Origin: Actinomycetales bacterium
GTDB lineage: Bacteria; Actinomycetota; Actinomycetes; Actinomycetales; Dermatophilaceae
Assembly (NCBI GenBank): GCA_016710645.1
Contig: JADJVI010000052.1
Coordinates: forward strand, 62,001-126,000
Length of the DNA stretch: 64,000 nt
Direction of reading: 5' to 3'
Shown here: in pieces, positions 36,151-44,182 of the stretch
Numbering within the stretch: position 1 is the first letter of the stretch
How the letters are laid out: the number at the start of each line of letters is the position of its first letter
The notes under the pieces: generated by a model
Databases searched by the model: none
What the model saw: only the letters and a program-made list of their open reading frames with translations
What the model was told of the DNA's origin: nothing
Translations under genes and position numbers: made by a program

Positions 36151-36705
36151 TCAGTCCAGCACCAAGGGGACGAATCGATAGGAACCTAAGCGGGTGGGTG
36201 CGCCGTTCGGAGTCACCCGCCAGAGGGCTCCGTCAGCGGGGATGACCATGATCCCGGCCGGTCCGAGTTGCGCGAGGAGGTCTGCGGGGATCTTCGAGGC
36301 CATAGCCGAGACGAGGATCCGGTCATACGGCGCCAACTCGGGGGCGCCGAGCACCCCGGGTGCGGCCGGGCGGATGGTGGCCCACGGCATACCGAGGTCT
36401 GCGAGCACGGCAGCTCCCGAGGCGACCAGCGCCGGTACCCGTTCCACCCCGAGCACCCACCCGTCCGGCCCCACGAGATGGGCCAGCAGTGCGGTCGTCC
36501 AGCCGGATCCCGACCCGACATCGAGCACCCGGTGCCCGACCTTCACATCCAACTCCTCAAGCATCCGCCGCACGGTCGAGGGCTGCGAGTTGGTCTGGCC
36601 GTGGCCGATGGGCACAGGCGTGTCCCGGGACGCGGCGCGCCGTTGCGCGCGCGGGAGGAACGTCGCTCGCGGGCACGCCGCCCAGGCGAGGTCGAGCCGG
36701 GTCAT
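36151..36705 (-). CDS. pcm: Protein-L-isoaspartate O-methyltransferase family protein
   Basis: Methylates damaged isoaspartyl residues so that they can be repaired. The 184-residue protein is short for the family but retains the Pcm-type segment PIGHGQTNSQPSTVRRML (about 32-49, consensus IGYGQTISQP), the SAM loop LDVGSGSGWTTALLAHL (about 61-77), GVERVPAL and the C-terminal GIMVIPADG. ATG 36705 is divergent from the radical SAM gene with 30 bp between starts. Without an enzymatic test, activity on another substrate cannot be excluded. Confidence 0.8.
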   Translation of the reverse strand: MTRLDLAWAACPRATFLPRAQRRAASRDTPVPIGHGQTNSQPSTVRRMLEELDVKVGHRVLDVGSGSGWTTALLAHLVGPDGWVLGVERVPALVASGAAVLADLGMPWATIRPAAPGVLGAPELAPYDRILVSAMASKIPADLLAQLGPAGIMVIPADGALWRVTPNGAPTRLGSYRFVPLVLD

Positions 36706-36723
36706 GTCCCCAGTATCCGCCGG

Positions 36724-36729
36724 TAGACT
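36724..36729 (+). promoter_or_regulatory. Putative -10 box (TAGACT) for a leaderless radical SAM transcript
   Basis: TAGACT ends 6 nt before the ATG at 36736, with no ribosome-binding site between. Confidence 0.5.
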
Positions 36730-36735
36730 CCACGG

Positions 36736-38712
36736 ATGCCCGGACAGTCGCGCTTCGCGCAGCTCGAACCGCTGCTGGAGCGGGTCCAGAAACCCATCCA
36801 GTACGTCGGCGGGGAACTCAACTCGGTCGTCAAGGACTGGCAGGTCGGCGGGCACGGTCCAGATGGCCAGGAACTCACGGTCCGCTGGGCGCTGATGTAC
36901 CCCGACGCCTACGAGGTGGGCGTCCCCAACCAGGGCGTGATGATCCTTTACGAGGTCATCAACGAACGGCCCGACGCCCTCGCCGAGCGCACGTATGCCG
37001 TGTGGCCCGACCTGGAGGCGCTGATGCGCAGTGCCGGGGTGCCGCAGCTCACCGTCGACGCCCACCGCGCGGTCGGGGATTTCGACCTGTTCGGCATCTC
37101 GTTCAGCACTGAGTTGGGCTACACCAACATGCTCACCGCGCTGGACCTTGCGAGCATCCCCCTGCACGCCGCAGACAGGGATGACGCACACCCGATTGTC
37201 GTCGCCGGCGGGCACTCGTCGTTCAACCCCGAGCCGATCGCCGACTTCGTCGACGCGGTCGTCGTCGGAGACGGCGAGCAGGCCGTTCTCGCGCTCACCG
37301 ATCTGGTGGGGGAGTGGAAGGCGCAGGGCCGGCCAGGCGGGCGGGCCGAGCTGCTGCTGCGCATCGCCCGCAGCGGCGTCGCCTATGTCCCGTCGTGTTA
37401 CGAGGTCAGCTATCTGCCCGACGGGCGGATCCAGCGGGTTGCCCCGAAACCGGGGCTGACCGGCATACCGTGGCGGGTCGCTAAGCACACGGTCACCGAC
37501 CTCGATGCCTGGCCGTATCCCAAGGCGCCGTTGGTGCCCCTCGCCGAGTCGGTCCACGAGCGGATGTCGGTCGAGATCTTCCGCGGCTGCACTCGGGGCT
37601 GCCGGTTCTGTCAGGCGGGCATGATCACCCGCCCGGTGCGGGAGCGGTCGATCGAGGGCATCGGGCTCATGGTCGAGCGCGGGCTCGCCGCGACTGGCTA
37701 CGAAGAGGTCGGGCTGCTCTCTCTGTCGTCCGCCGACCACAGCGAGATCGCCGAGATCACCAAGGGACTCGCAGACCGCTACGAAGGCACCGAGACCGGG
37801 CTGTCCTTGCCTTCGACGCGGGTGGACGCCTTCAATATCGACCTGGCCAACGAGTTGACCCGCAATGGCCGCCGTTCGGGGCTCACCTTCGCCCCCGAGG
37901 GTGGGTCGGAGCGGATCCGCCGGGTCATCAACAAGATGGTGACCGAGCAGGACCTCATCGACACCGTCGCCGCGGCCTATGGCGCCGGCTGGCGACAGGT
38001 CAAGCTCTACTTCATGTGTGGACTTCCCACCGAGACCGACGAGGACGTCTTGCAGATCGCCTCGCTCGCGGCGCGGGTCATCGAAACGGGGCGGCAGGTG
38101 AGCGGCCGGCGGGACATCCGCTGCACGGTGTCGATCGGTGGTTTTGTCCCCAAACCGCACACGCCCTTCCAGTGGGCGGCCCAACTCGGGGCCGAGGCGA
38201 CCGACACCCGGCTGCTCAGGCTGCGCGAGACGATCCGAGCTGATCGCCGCTACGGCAGCTCGATCGGGTTCCGCTACCACGACGGCCAGCCGGGCATCGT
38301 CGAGGGGCTGCTCTCGCGCGGTGACCGCCGGGTCGGTCCGGTCATCGAGGCGGTCTGGCGCGCTGGTGGTCGCTTCGACGGTTGGCGCGAGCACTTCTCC
38401 TACGAGCGCTGGATGGCGGCAGCCGACCAGGCTTTCGCCGACTCGCCGGTGTCCGTCGACTGGTACACCACTCGCGAGCGCGAGCAGTCCGAAGTACTGC
38501 CCTGGGACCACATCGACTCCGGCCTGGACCGCGAGTGGCTGTGGGAAGACTGGCAGGCCGCCCTCTCCGAAGACGAGGTCGACGACTGCCGCTGGAGCCC
38601 CTGCTATGACTGCGGCGTATGCCCGCAGATGGGCACGTCCATCGAAATCGGACCGACCGGGCGAACCCTACTGCCGTTGACGGTCGCGGGCCCGCTGCCG
38701 TCCCGGCCGTGA
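36736..38712 (+). CDS. B12-binding-type radical SAM protein (TIGR03960-like)
   Basis: A 658-residue protein of the actinobacterial and clostridial family that usually precedes a DUF2344 protein and RNase E/G. An N-terminal cobalamin-binding-like Rossmann domain (about 50-200) is followed by the radical SAM barrel, whose cluster motif CTRGCRFC uses Cys285, Cys289 and Cys292. A conserved C-terminal region ends in a further cysteine group, CRWSPCYDCGVC (about 620-631), which could bind another metal centre. The reaction is unknown. DUF2344 is not fused here: the stop overlaps a GNAT gene instead. Confidence 0.88.
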   Translation: MPGQSRFAQLEPLLERVQKPIQYVGGELNSVVKDWQVGGHGPDGQELTVRWALMYPDAYEVGVPNQGVMILYEVINERPDALAERTYAVWPDLEALMRSAGVPQLTVDAHRAVGDFDLFGISFSTELGYTNMLTALDLASIPLHAADRDDAHPIVVAGGHSSFNPEPIADFVDAVVVGDGEQAVLALTDLVGEWKAQGRPGGRAELLLRIARSGVAYVPSCYEVSYLPDGRIQRVAPKPGLTGIPWRVAKHTVTDLDAWPYPKAPLVPLAESVHERMSVEIFRGCTRGCRFCQAGMITRPVRERSIEGIGLMVERGLAATGYEEVGLLSLSSADHSEIAEITKGLADRYEGTETGLSLPSTRVDAFNIDLANELTRNGRRSGLTFAPEGGSERIRRVINKMVTEQDLIDTVAAAYGAGWRQVKLYFMCGLPTETDEDVLQIASLAARVIETGRQVSGRRDIRCTVSIGGFVPKPHTPFQWAAQLGAEATDTRLLRLRETIRADRRYGSSIGFRYHDGQPGIVEGLLSRGDRRVGPVIEAVWRAGGRFDGWREHFSYERWMAAADQAFADSPVSVDWYTTREREQSEVLPWDHIDSGLDREWLWEDWQAALSEDEVDDCRWSPCYDCGVCPQMGTSIEIGPTGRTLLPLTVAGPLPSRP

Positions 38713-39263
38713 CGGTTCCACCCCCAGGCGGGTATGCCGTGCGGCTCGCCTCCGCGGCCGACCTCGCGCAGGTGGCGCGTTGCCGCTTTGAGTGGGCCTC
38801 GGAACGCGGATCAGGGGCCGCAGCGGACGCTGACCTCGGCTTCGGCGCCCGGTTTGCCACGTGGTGGGAAGACACCGCCGACCGGAGGTCGACCTGGCTG
38901 GCCTTTCCGAGCGGCGACGGTGAGGGTGGCGGCCTGACCGCCGCGGTCGCCGACGGATCAGCTGTCGCAGCGGCGGGCCCGGATGCTGTGGGCATGGCCA
39001 GCCTCACGGTCTATCAGCGGATGCCGTGGCCGGGTCAGCCGGATGCCCGCTGGGCGTATGTCGGCCAGTTGTGGGTCGATCCACACCACCGCGACAGGGG
39101 CATCGGTCGGCTCCTCACGCAGGAGCTGGTGGCGTGGTCGCGGGAGGCGGGCATGGAGCGGCTCGTGCTCAACCCCAGCGAAATGGCGCGCCCGCTGTAT
39201 GCCGGGCTCGGTTTCCGGTCCGCCTCAGACATGATGCGACTGGACTTCCAGCCGCCGGCCTGA
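38709..39263 (+). CDS. GNAT-family N-acetyltransferase
   Basis: A 184-residue single-domain GNAT. The acetyl-CoA site is VGQLWVDPHHRDRGIGRLLTQELVAW (about 117-142), followed by LVLNPSEMARPLYAGLGF. The acceptor is unknown. The GTG at 38709 overlaps the stop of the radical SAM gene (GTGA), so the two are co-translated. That coupling is unusual, as the radical SAM partner is usually DUF2344. Confidence 0.82.
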   Translation: MTVPPPGGYAVRLASAADLAQVARCRFEWASERGSGAAADADLGFGARFATWWEDTADRRSTWLAFPSGDGEGGGLTAAVADGSAVAAAGPDAVGMASLTVYQRMPWPGQPDARWAYVGQLWVDPHHRDRGIGRLLTQELVAWSREAGMERLVLNPSEMARPLYAGLGFRSASDMMRLDFQPPA

Positions 39264-39290
39264 CCGACGCCTAGACCGGGCGAAGCGCCC

Positions 39291-39824
39291 CTAGACGGGA
39301 ATGCCGAGGTGCGAGAGCGCCTGCCGCAAGACCACGCCATGCCCGCCTGACATCTCCGAGGTTGCGGCCAGGTCGGCGGCCTCGCCGGGCGTGAGCCAGG
39401 CCAGGTCGAGGGAGTCGCCGGTGGGGGCGCAGTCACCCATGAGGACGACGATGTAGCCCAAGGCCACCGCATGCTGGCGCGGGTCGTGGAACGGCGTCAC
39501 TCCCGGGGTGGGGAAGTACTCCGCGATGGCGAACGGTTGCGGCGACAACGGCACCTGGGGCAGTGCCATCGGGCCGAGGTCGCGTTCGACATGCCGCAAG
39601 ACGGCGTCCCGGACCCGCTCGTGGTAGAGCACTCGGCCCGACACGAGTTCTCGCGCGATCCGGCCGTCGGCGTCGGCGCGCAGCAACAACCCGACCTTGG
39701 TGACCTGGCTGCGCTCATCGACTCGCACGGGGACGACGTTGACGTAGAGGATCGGCAAGCGGTCGCGGGCGTCGCGCAACTCCTCGCGGCTGAGCCAGCC
39801 GCCGCGGGTCTCGGTCTCCTGCAT
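39291..39824 (-). CDS. NUDIX-related protein (DUF4916)
   Basis: A 177-residue soluble protein resembling the DUF4916/NUDIX-like group: LPILYVNVVPVRVDE at the start is the first NUDIX strand, and RVLYHERVRDAVLRHVERDLG lies where the NUDIX helix would be. The canonical Glu-rich REUxEE box is not intact, so hydrolase activity is doubtful. It faces the GNAT gene across 27 bp and follows the FAD-linked oxidase on the same strand with a 22-bp gap. Confidence 0.7.
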   Translation of the reverse strand: MQETETRGGWLSREELRDARDRLPILYVNVVPVRVDERSQVTKVGLLLRADADGRIARELVSGRVLYHERVRDAVLRHVERDLGPMALPQVPLSPQPFAIAEYFPTPGVTPFHDPRQHAVALGYIVVLMGDCAPTGDSLDLAWLTPGEAADLAATSEMSGGHGVVLRQALSHLGIPV

Positions 39825-39846
39825 AGGGGGATTGTGTCAGGACCGG

Positions 39847-41199
39847 TCAGTAGACCTTGCCCGGGTTCATGATCCCGGCCGGATCGAACACGGCCTTGAC
39901 CGCTCGTTGCCGCGCGATTTCGGCGGCCCCGAGTTCCCAGACCAAGTGGCGGCGCTTCTGAGTCCCGACTCCGTGTTCGCCGGTGATCGTGCCGCCGAGA
40001 TCGAGGGCGGCCTGCAGCACCTGGTCGAGGGCGGCCTCGGCGCGCTGCCACGAGCCCGGCTCGTCGTCGAAGAACAGCGACGGGTGCAGGTTGCCGTCGC
40101 CGCCATGCCCAGACAGGGTGATCTCGATGCCAGTGCGAGCCGAGATGTCCTGGCCGGCATGGACGAAGTCGGCGAGTCGGGCGATGGGCACGCAGGCGTC
40201 TTCGGCGAGCCGGTTGCCCTTGCGTTCCAAGGCGTAGTTGAGCATCCGTCGACCCTGCATGAGCAGTTCACCCTCGCTGCGGGTGTCGGCAACAGCGACT
40301 TCGGACGCACCCGCGGCGGTGAGCATCACGGCATACCGCTGGACGTCCTCGGCCGCGTGCCCGGGCCGGTCGGACTGCACGAGCAGGGCCGCATCGCAGT
40401 CGCGGGGGAAGCCATAGTCGCCGATCGCCTGGATCGCGGCGATGGACGCACGCTCGAGAAACTCCAGCAGACACGGGCGGTGCGGATCGGCGCGCAGCGC
40501 GAGGATCGCGCCCACCGCTGCCTCCAGCGAGGGGAACGTCGCGAGCGCGGTGAGCGCCGGCTCCGGCGCCGGCAGCAGGGCCAACCGAGCACGAGTGACC
40601 ACCCCGAGAGTGCCCTCGGACCCCACGAAGAGCCCGGTCAGGTCATATCCCGCAACCCCCTTGGCGGTGCGCTTGCCGGTGCGCATCCGGGCCCCTCCGG
40701 GCAGGACCACCTCGAGGGCCTTGACGTAGTCGGCGGTCACGCCGTACTTGACGCAACACAGTCCGCCTGCATTGGTGGCGACGTTGCCCCCGATCGTCGA
40801 GGTGTCTGCCGATGCCGGGTCGGGCGGGTAGAACAGCCCCGCCTCCGCGGCGGCCGCCTTGAGCTCGGCGGTGACGACCCCGGGGCCGACCCAGGCGTGG
40901 CCCTCGACCGGGTCGATGTCGATGCCTTGCAGGTGTTCGACGTTGAGGACGATGCCGCCCTCCACCGCGCACGAGGCTCCGGTCAACGAGGTACGGGCCC
41001 CTTGCGGCACGACCGGTATGCCGTGCGCCTGCGCCTCCTGCAGCACCGCCGCGACATCGGCCTCGTCCCGCGCGCGCACGACCGTGAAGTCGGCGGGCAC
41101 TGGTGGACGGAAGGAGGAGTCCACGGCATACGAGAGGGCGATGTCGCGGTCGGCGACGATCGCGGGGGCGAACGGCACGTCGCTCGGAAAGGCGGGCAT
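39847..41199 (-). CDS. FAD-linked oxidase (glycolate / D-lactate dehydrogenase type)
   Basis: A 450-residue flavoprotein of the GlcD/D-lactate dehydrogenase group. The N-terminal PCMH FAD-binding domain contains VVPQGARTSLTGAS (about 61-74) and PASADTSTIGGNVATNAGG (about 127-145). The C-terminal oxidase domain ends with the conserved EHGVGTQKR (about 413-421). It oxidises a 2-hydroxyacid such as glycolate or D-lactate, but the exact substrate cannot be read. It is divergent from the CoA-transferase family gene across a 133-bp gap containing a perfect 7-bp inverted repeat (41230-41236/41246-41252). Confidence 0.85.
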   Translation of the reverse strand: MPAFPSDVPFAPAIVADRDIALSYAVDSSFRPPVPADFTVVRARDEADVAAVLQEAQAHGIPVVPQGARTSLTGASCAVEGGIVLNVEHLQGIDIDPVEGHAWVGPGVVTAELKAAAAEAGLFYPPDPASADTSTIGGNVATNAGGLCCVKYGVTADYVKALEVVLPGGARMRTGKRTAKGVAGYDLTGLFVGSEGTLGVVTRARLALLPAPEPALTALATFPSLEAAVGAILALRADPHRPCLLEFLERASIAAIQAIGDYGFPRDCDAALLVQSDRPGHAAEDVQRYAVMLTAAGASEVAVADTRSEGELLMQGRRMLNYALERKGNRLAEDACVPIARLADFVHAGQDISARTGIEITLSGHGGDGNLHPSLFFDDEPGSWQRAEAALDQVLQAALDLGGTITGEHGVGTQKRRHLVWELGAAEIARQRAVKAVFDPAGIMNPGKVY

Positions 41200-41332
41200 G
41201 ACCCGACCCTAGACCGCACGCCCACCGCACCGAAGGGACCTGGGACCTTCGGCCCGACGCCGCTGAGAGTTGCCTCACCGTCCCCAGGGGGTCACGTCGA
41301 TCCCGCCCCGTCAGGTGGGCCATAGTTGAGAT

Positions 41333-42568
41333 ATGTCCGCAACGCTCGGCGAGATCGTCGCCATGCTCGAATCCCTCCCGCCCAACCCTCGGATCGTCGC
41401 CAGTGGCAATGCCGCGATCCCGTTCGAGATGCTGCGGATCATCGACCAGACCCTGCCGGAGTTCACCCTCAACATGCTCGCCGCTCACGCCGGTCTGCCG
41501 ATGCGCGAGGGCATCACCCACGAGACCTCGTTCGTCGGAGCGGGGATGCGCAAGAGCCCGCGGCTGGCCTATGTGCCGGCCCGGCTGTCCATGGTGCCGC
41601 TGCTCTTCTCGCGCACCCTGCTGCCGGACGCGGTCGTCGCGCACACCTCGCTGCCGCACAACGGCAAGGTGTCGCTCGGCATCGAAGCCAACGTCATGGT
41701 CGGGGCCATCGAGGCGTGTAAGGCTCGCGGAGGCAAGATCATCGCGCAGGCCAACGCCAAGATGCCCTACACCTTCGGTGACTCGGAGTACGACGTCGAG
41801 GACTTCGACGCGATCTATGAGGTCGACCTGCCGATCGCCTCCAATGCGCGCCGGCCCAAGGTCGAGGCCGCGACCGGCGATGCCGCGGTCATCGGCGAGT
41901 TGGTGTCCAGCCGGGTCCACGACGGCGCCACCCTGCAACTGGGCATCGGGATGGTCCCGGACGCGACACTGCCCTTCCTCGCCAAGCTCAAGGGGCTGGG
42001 CATCTGGAGCGAGATGTTCAGCGACGGCGTGCTCAGCCTCATCGACGCCGGCGCGATGGACCCGGAGCGCAAGATCACCGCGTCCTTCGCGGCCGGTAGC
42101 GCCGAGCTCTACGAGTGGATGCACCTCAACCCGCAGGTGCTCATGCTGCGCACCGAGACGACCAACGACCCCGCGGCCATCGCCAAGCAACCGCAGATGA
42201 CATCGATCAACACCGCGCTGCAGGTTGACCTCTTCGGTCAGGCCAACGCCTCGCGGATCAACGCGCGGATCTTCTCCGGGTTCGGGGGCCAGACCGACTT
42301 CATTGTCGGTGCGCTGCACTCACCCGGTGGGCAGGCGATCATGGCGTTGCGGTCGTGGCACCCCAAGGCTCAGGTGTCGACGATCGTGCCGCTCATCGAG
42401 GAGCCGGTCACGTCCTTCCAACACAGCGCGATCATCACCGAGCAGGGCATCGCCGAGATCTTCGGAAACGATCAAGCCCACCAATGCTGGTCGATTATTA
42501 ACAAAGCGGCGCACCCGAGTGTGCGCTCTGAATTGTGGGAAGAAGCCCACGCCCTGGGCCTGGCATGA
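41333..42568 (+). CDS. Acetyl-CoA hydrolase/transferase family protein
   Basis: A 411-residue protein of the family that includes 4-hydroxybutyrate CoA-transferase, succinyl-CoA:acetate CoA-transferase and acetyl-CoA hydrolase. Both family domains are present, with the oxyanion loop GFGGQTDFIVGA (about 324-335). The segment that usually reads NTALE.D, with the Glu that carries CoA, reads NTALQVDLFGQ: Gln297 (CAG at 42221) replaces the expected Glu. CoA transfer through the usual glutamyl thioester may therefore be impossible, and hydrolysis or another substrate is likely. The ATG start is 5 nt after a weak TAGTTG box. Confidence 0.82.
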   Translation: MSATLGEIVAMLESLPPNPRIVASGNAAIPFEMLRIIDQTLPEFTLNMLAAHAGLPMREGITHETSFVGAGMRKSPRLAYVPARLSMVPLLFSRTLLPDAVVAHTSLPHNGKVSLGIEANVMVGAIEACKARGGKIIAQANAKMPYTFGDSEYDVEDFDAIYEVDLPIASNARRPKVEAATGDAAVIGELVSSRVHDGATLQLGIGMVPDATLPFLAKLKGLGIWSEMFSDGVLSLIDAGAMDPERKITASFAAGSAELYEWMHLNPQVLMLRTETTNDPAAIAKQPQMTSINTALQVDLFGQANASRINARIFSGFGGQTDFIVGALHSPGGQAIMALRSWHPKAQVSTIVPLIEEPVTSFQHSAIITEQGIAEIFGNDQAHQCWSIINKAAHPSVRSELWEEAHALGLA

Positions 42569-42930
42569 CCGAACCCGTCCCGGTCGCACCGATTCCGGCG
42601 TCCCCTGTCAGCTCCTGGCGCGCCTTCGCCCAGTGGGGGCTGGTCGGTGTCGGTTCGATGTGGGCCAGCTGGACGATCCTCGGCTACGGCTGGGTAATTG
42701 CGCTGGTCACAGCCGGGTATGCCGTGAAGCTCGCCCTCGCGCAGACGCCCGGTCCGGCAGCCTGGGGCTTCGTCGCCGGGCTCGGCGTGGTGCCGATCTA
42801 TGTCGGCTGGGCCAACCGTGGCCATACCGAGTCGATGACGGCCGTGATCTGGGCGGTCTCCGGGATTGTCACCGTTGTCGTGGCCGTCGGCGCTTTCCTC
42901 TGGTCAGTCAAGCGGACTCGATCGGAGTAA
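42565..42930 (+). CDS. Small membrane protein of unknown function
   Basis: A 121-residue protein with four hydrophobic segments (about 21-43, 46-60, 66-84 and 92-113), no family recognised. The ATG overlaps the upstream stop by 4 bp (ATGA), so it is translationally coupled to the CoA-transferase family gene. Confidence 0.7.
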   Translation: MTEPVPVAPIPASPVSSWRAFAQWGLVGVGSMWASWTILGYGWVIALVTAGYAVKLALAQTPGPAAWGFVAGLGVVPIYVGWANRGHTESMTAVIWAVSGIVTVVVAVGAFLWSVKRTRSE

Positions 42931-43069
42931 TCCGGGTTCTCGGTCTTCGTCGAATTGCTAGGGTTTCCGACACCGTAAGAACTTCGGGGTAAAGCGCGAG
43001 CGGCAATGTGGGGCTGATCGTGGCGTACGGCCCCTGAGTCGACCCTTGCTGTCCTAGGAGAGCCCGCCC

Positions 43070-43860
43070 GTGTCCGACACAACCCTTCGCCGCCGCACGT
43101 TCGCCAAAGGCACCGCTTGGGCCGTGCCGACGGTGCTCATCGCGGCGAACGCCCCGGCACACGCCGCGTCGGTCTACGTCTGCCCGACCTCGAAAGCGAC
43201 CAACACCGGGTGCTCGTGGAACGCCATCGCCCAGGGCAACACGCAGATCAACGAGCAGGCCTCACCAATCTGACCAACAACACCGACACGTGGACCTACA
43301 ACCTGTCCTACGCGGCGATCATGGGCACCTCGATGACCAAGGGCACCAAGATGGTCTACACGTTCGACTTCATCTATCCCTCCACAGCCACCCCGCCGGC
43401 CAAGCCCGGCATCGGCGGCCTCGGGATCGGCGGGGCCGGCACTGGCGCGGACTGTAGCCCCAGCTGGGCGGTCAGCACCCCGGTCGCCGCCGCCAAGCCC
43501 GCCAACTTCGCGGCAGGTAATCCGACGGCGATCTCGTGGCTGAAGGTCACCTACACCCTGACCCTGACCCTGACCTCGAACTACGACATCACGAACATCA
43601 GCGATGCCCAGATCTGCGCGGGCATCAACTTCAACTGGACCGGCTTCACCGACAACATCAACACCGGCTCGCAGATGCAGGCGACCGTGGGGATGAGCAT
43701 CCAGGGCCACACCTGCTCGCCGGCCGTCTACGCCACCCCCTCCGGCGGGTCCTACTACATCCCGATGGGCCAGGGTCCCAACGTGCCGCTGGGCGGCACG
43801 GCATACAACTACACGCACCTGCTCGGCGGCGGCAATGTCGCATGGGGCACTAGCCAGTAA
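43070..43860 (+). pseudogene. Tat-exported secreted protein, interrupted by one frameshift
   Basis: The GTG at 43070 (ribosome-binding site TAGGAG 10 nt upstream) starts a Tat signal RRRTFAKGTAWAVPTVLIAANAPAHAA with a clear AHA-A cleavage site. Reading then stops at 43273, but the adjacent frame continues without a break from about 43259 to 43860 (NLTNNTDTWTYNLSYAAIMG, a Thr/Asn-rich beta-type secreted domain with Cys residues). One missing base at about 43258-43261, for example a G in CAGGCC, would restore a single protein of about 263 residues. I cannot tell whether this is a real mutation or a sequencing error. Family not recognised. Confidence 0.75.
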
Positions 43861-43870
43861 CGCCCTCCCG

Positions 43871-43876
43871 TAGACT
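43871..43876 (+). promoter_or_regulatory. Putative -10 box (TAGACT) of the ileS leader
   Basis: TAGACT lies just upstream of the predicted T-box leader, placing a transcription start near 43883. Confidence 0.5.
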
Positions 43877-43879
43877 GAC

Positions 43880-44182
43880 CAGAGCGGCGTCGACCCGGCC
43901 ATCACCGGCGAGCCTCCGGAAGAACAGCGCAGCCCCTCACCCCTCGGGTGACGGCCGCGCTCACTAGACCCGGACGGGTGGGCCCGTCACAGCCTGGACA
44001 AGAGCGGCGGTATGCCGTGCCCCTCGCCTCGGCAGGGGACCGGACGGCATACCGCAAGCGAGGTGGTACCGCGGTGCTCGATCCCGTGGCGTGGTCCTGC
44101 GATCACGACCCGACTGTCGGACGTCGTCCTCGTGGCACGGCATACGAGTGACGAGTGACGAGCACGAAGGACGGATCCACCT
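43880..44182 (+). promoter_or_regulatory. T-box riboswitch (ileS leader, translational type)
   Basis: The T-box sequence AGGTGGTACCGCG is at 44061-44073, the hallmark that pairs with the uncharged acceptor end of tRNA. The stem I specifier is most likely ATC (Ile) at 43901-43903, matching the ileS gene downstream. Instead of an intrinsic terminator there is an anti-ribosome-binding helix: CGTCCTCGTG (44125-44134) can pair with CACGAAGGACG (44163-44173), which contains the AAGGA site 11 nt before the ileS start. Uncharged tRNA-Ile would open it. A hairpin of two dispersed-word copies (44007-44055) lies just upstream of the T-box sequence. Fills the 322-bp gap before ileS. Confidence 0.92.

Noticed and set aside
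43117..43860. A stand-alone 247-codon gene starting inside the Tat signal region
   Set aside because: Its first part is the wrong frame of the signal sequence; only the later part is real, and it belongs with the 43070 start after a frameshift.
44143..44162. Tandem GAGTGAC units just before ileS, considered as a mobile or variable repeat
   Set aside because: Only two units; they lie inside the T-box expression platform and are better explained as part of that RNA.
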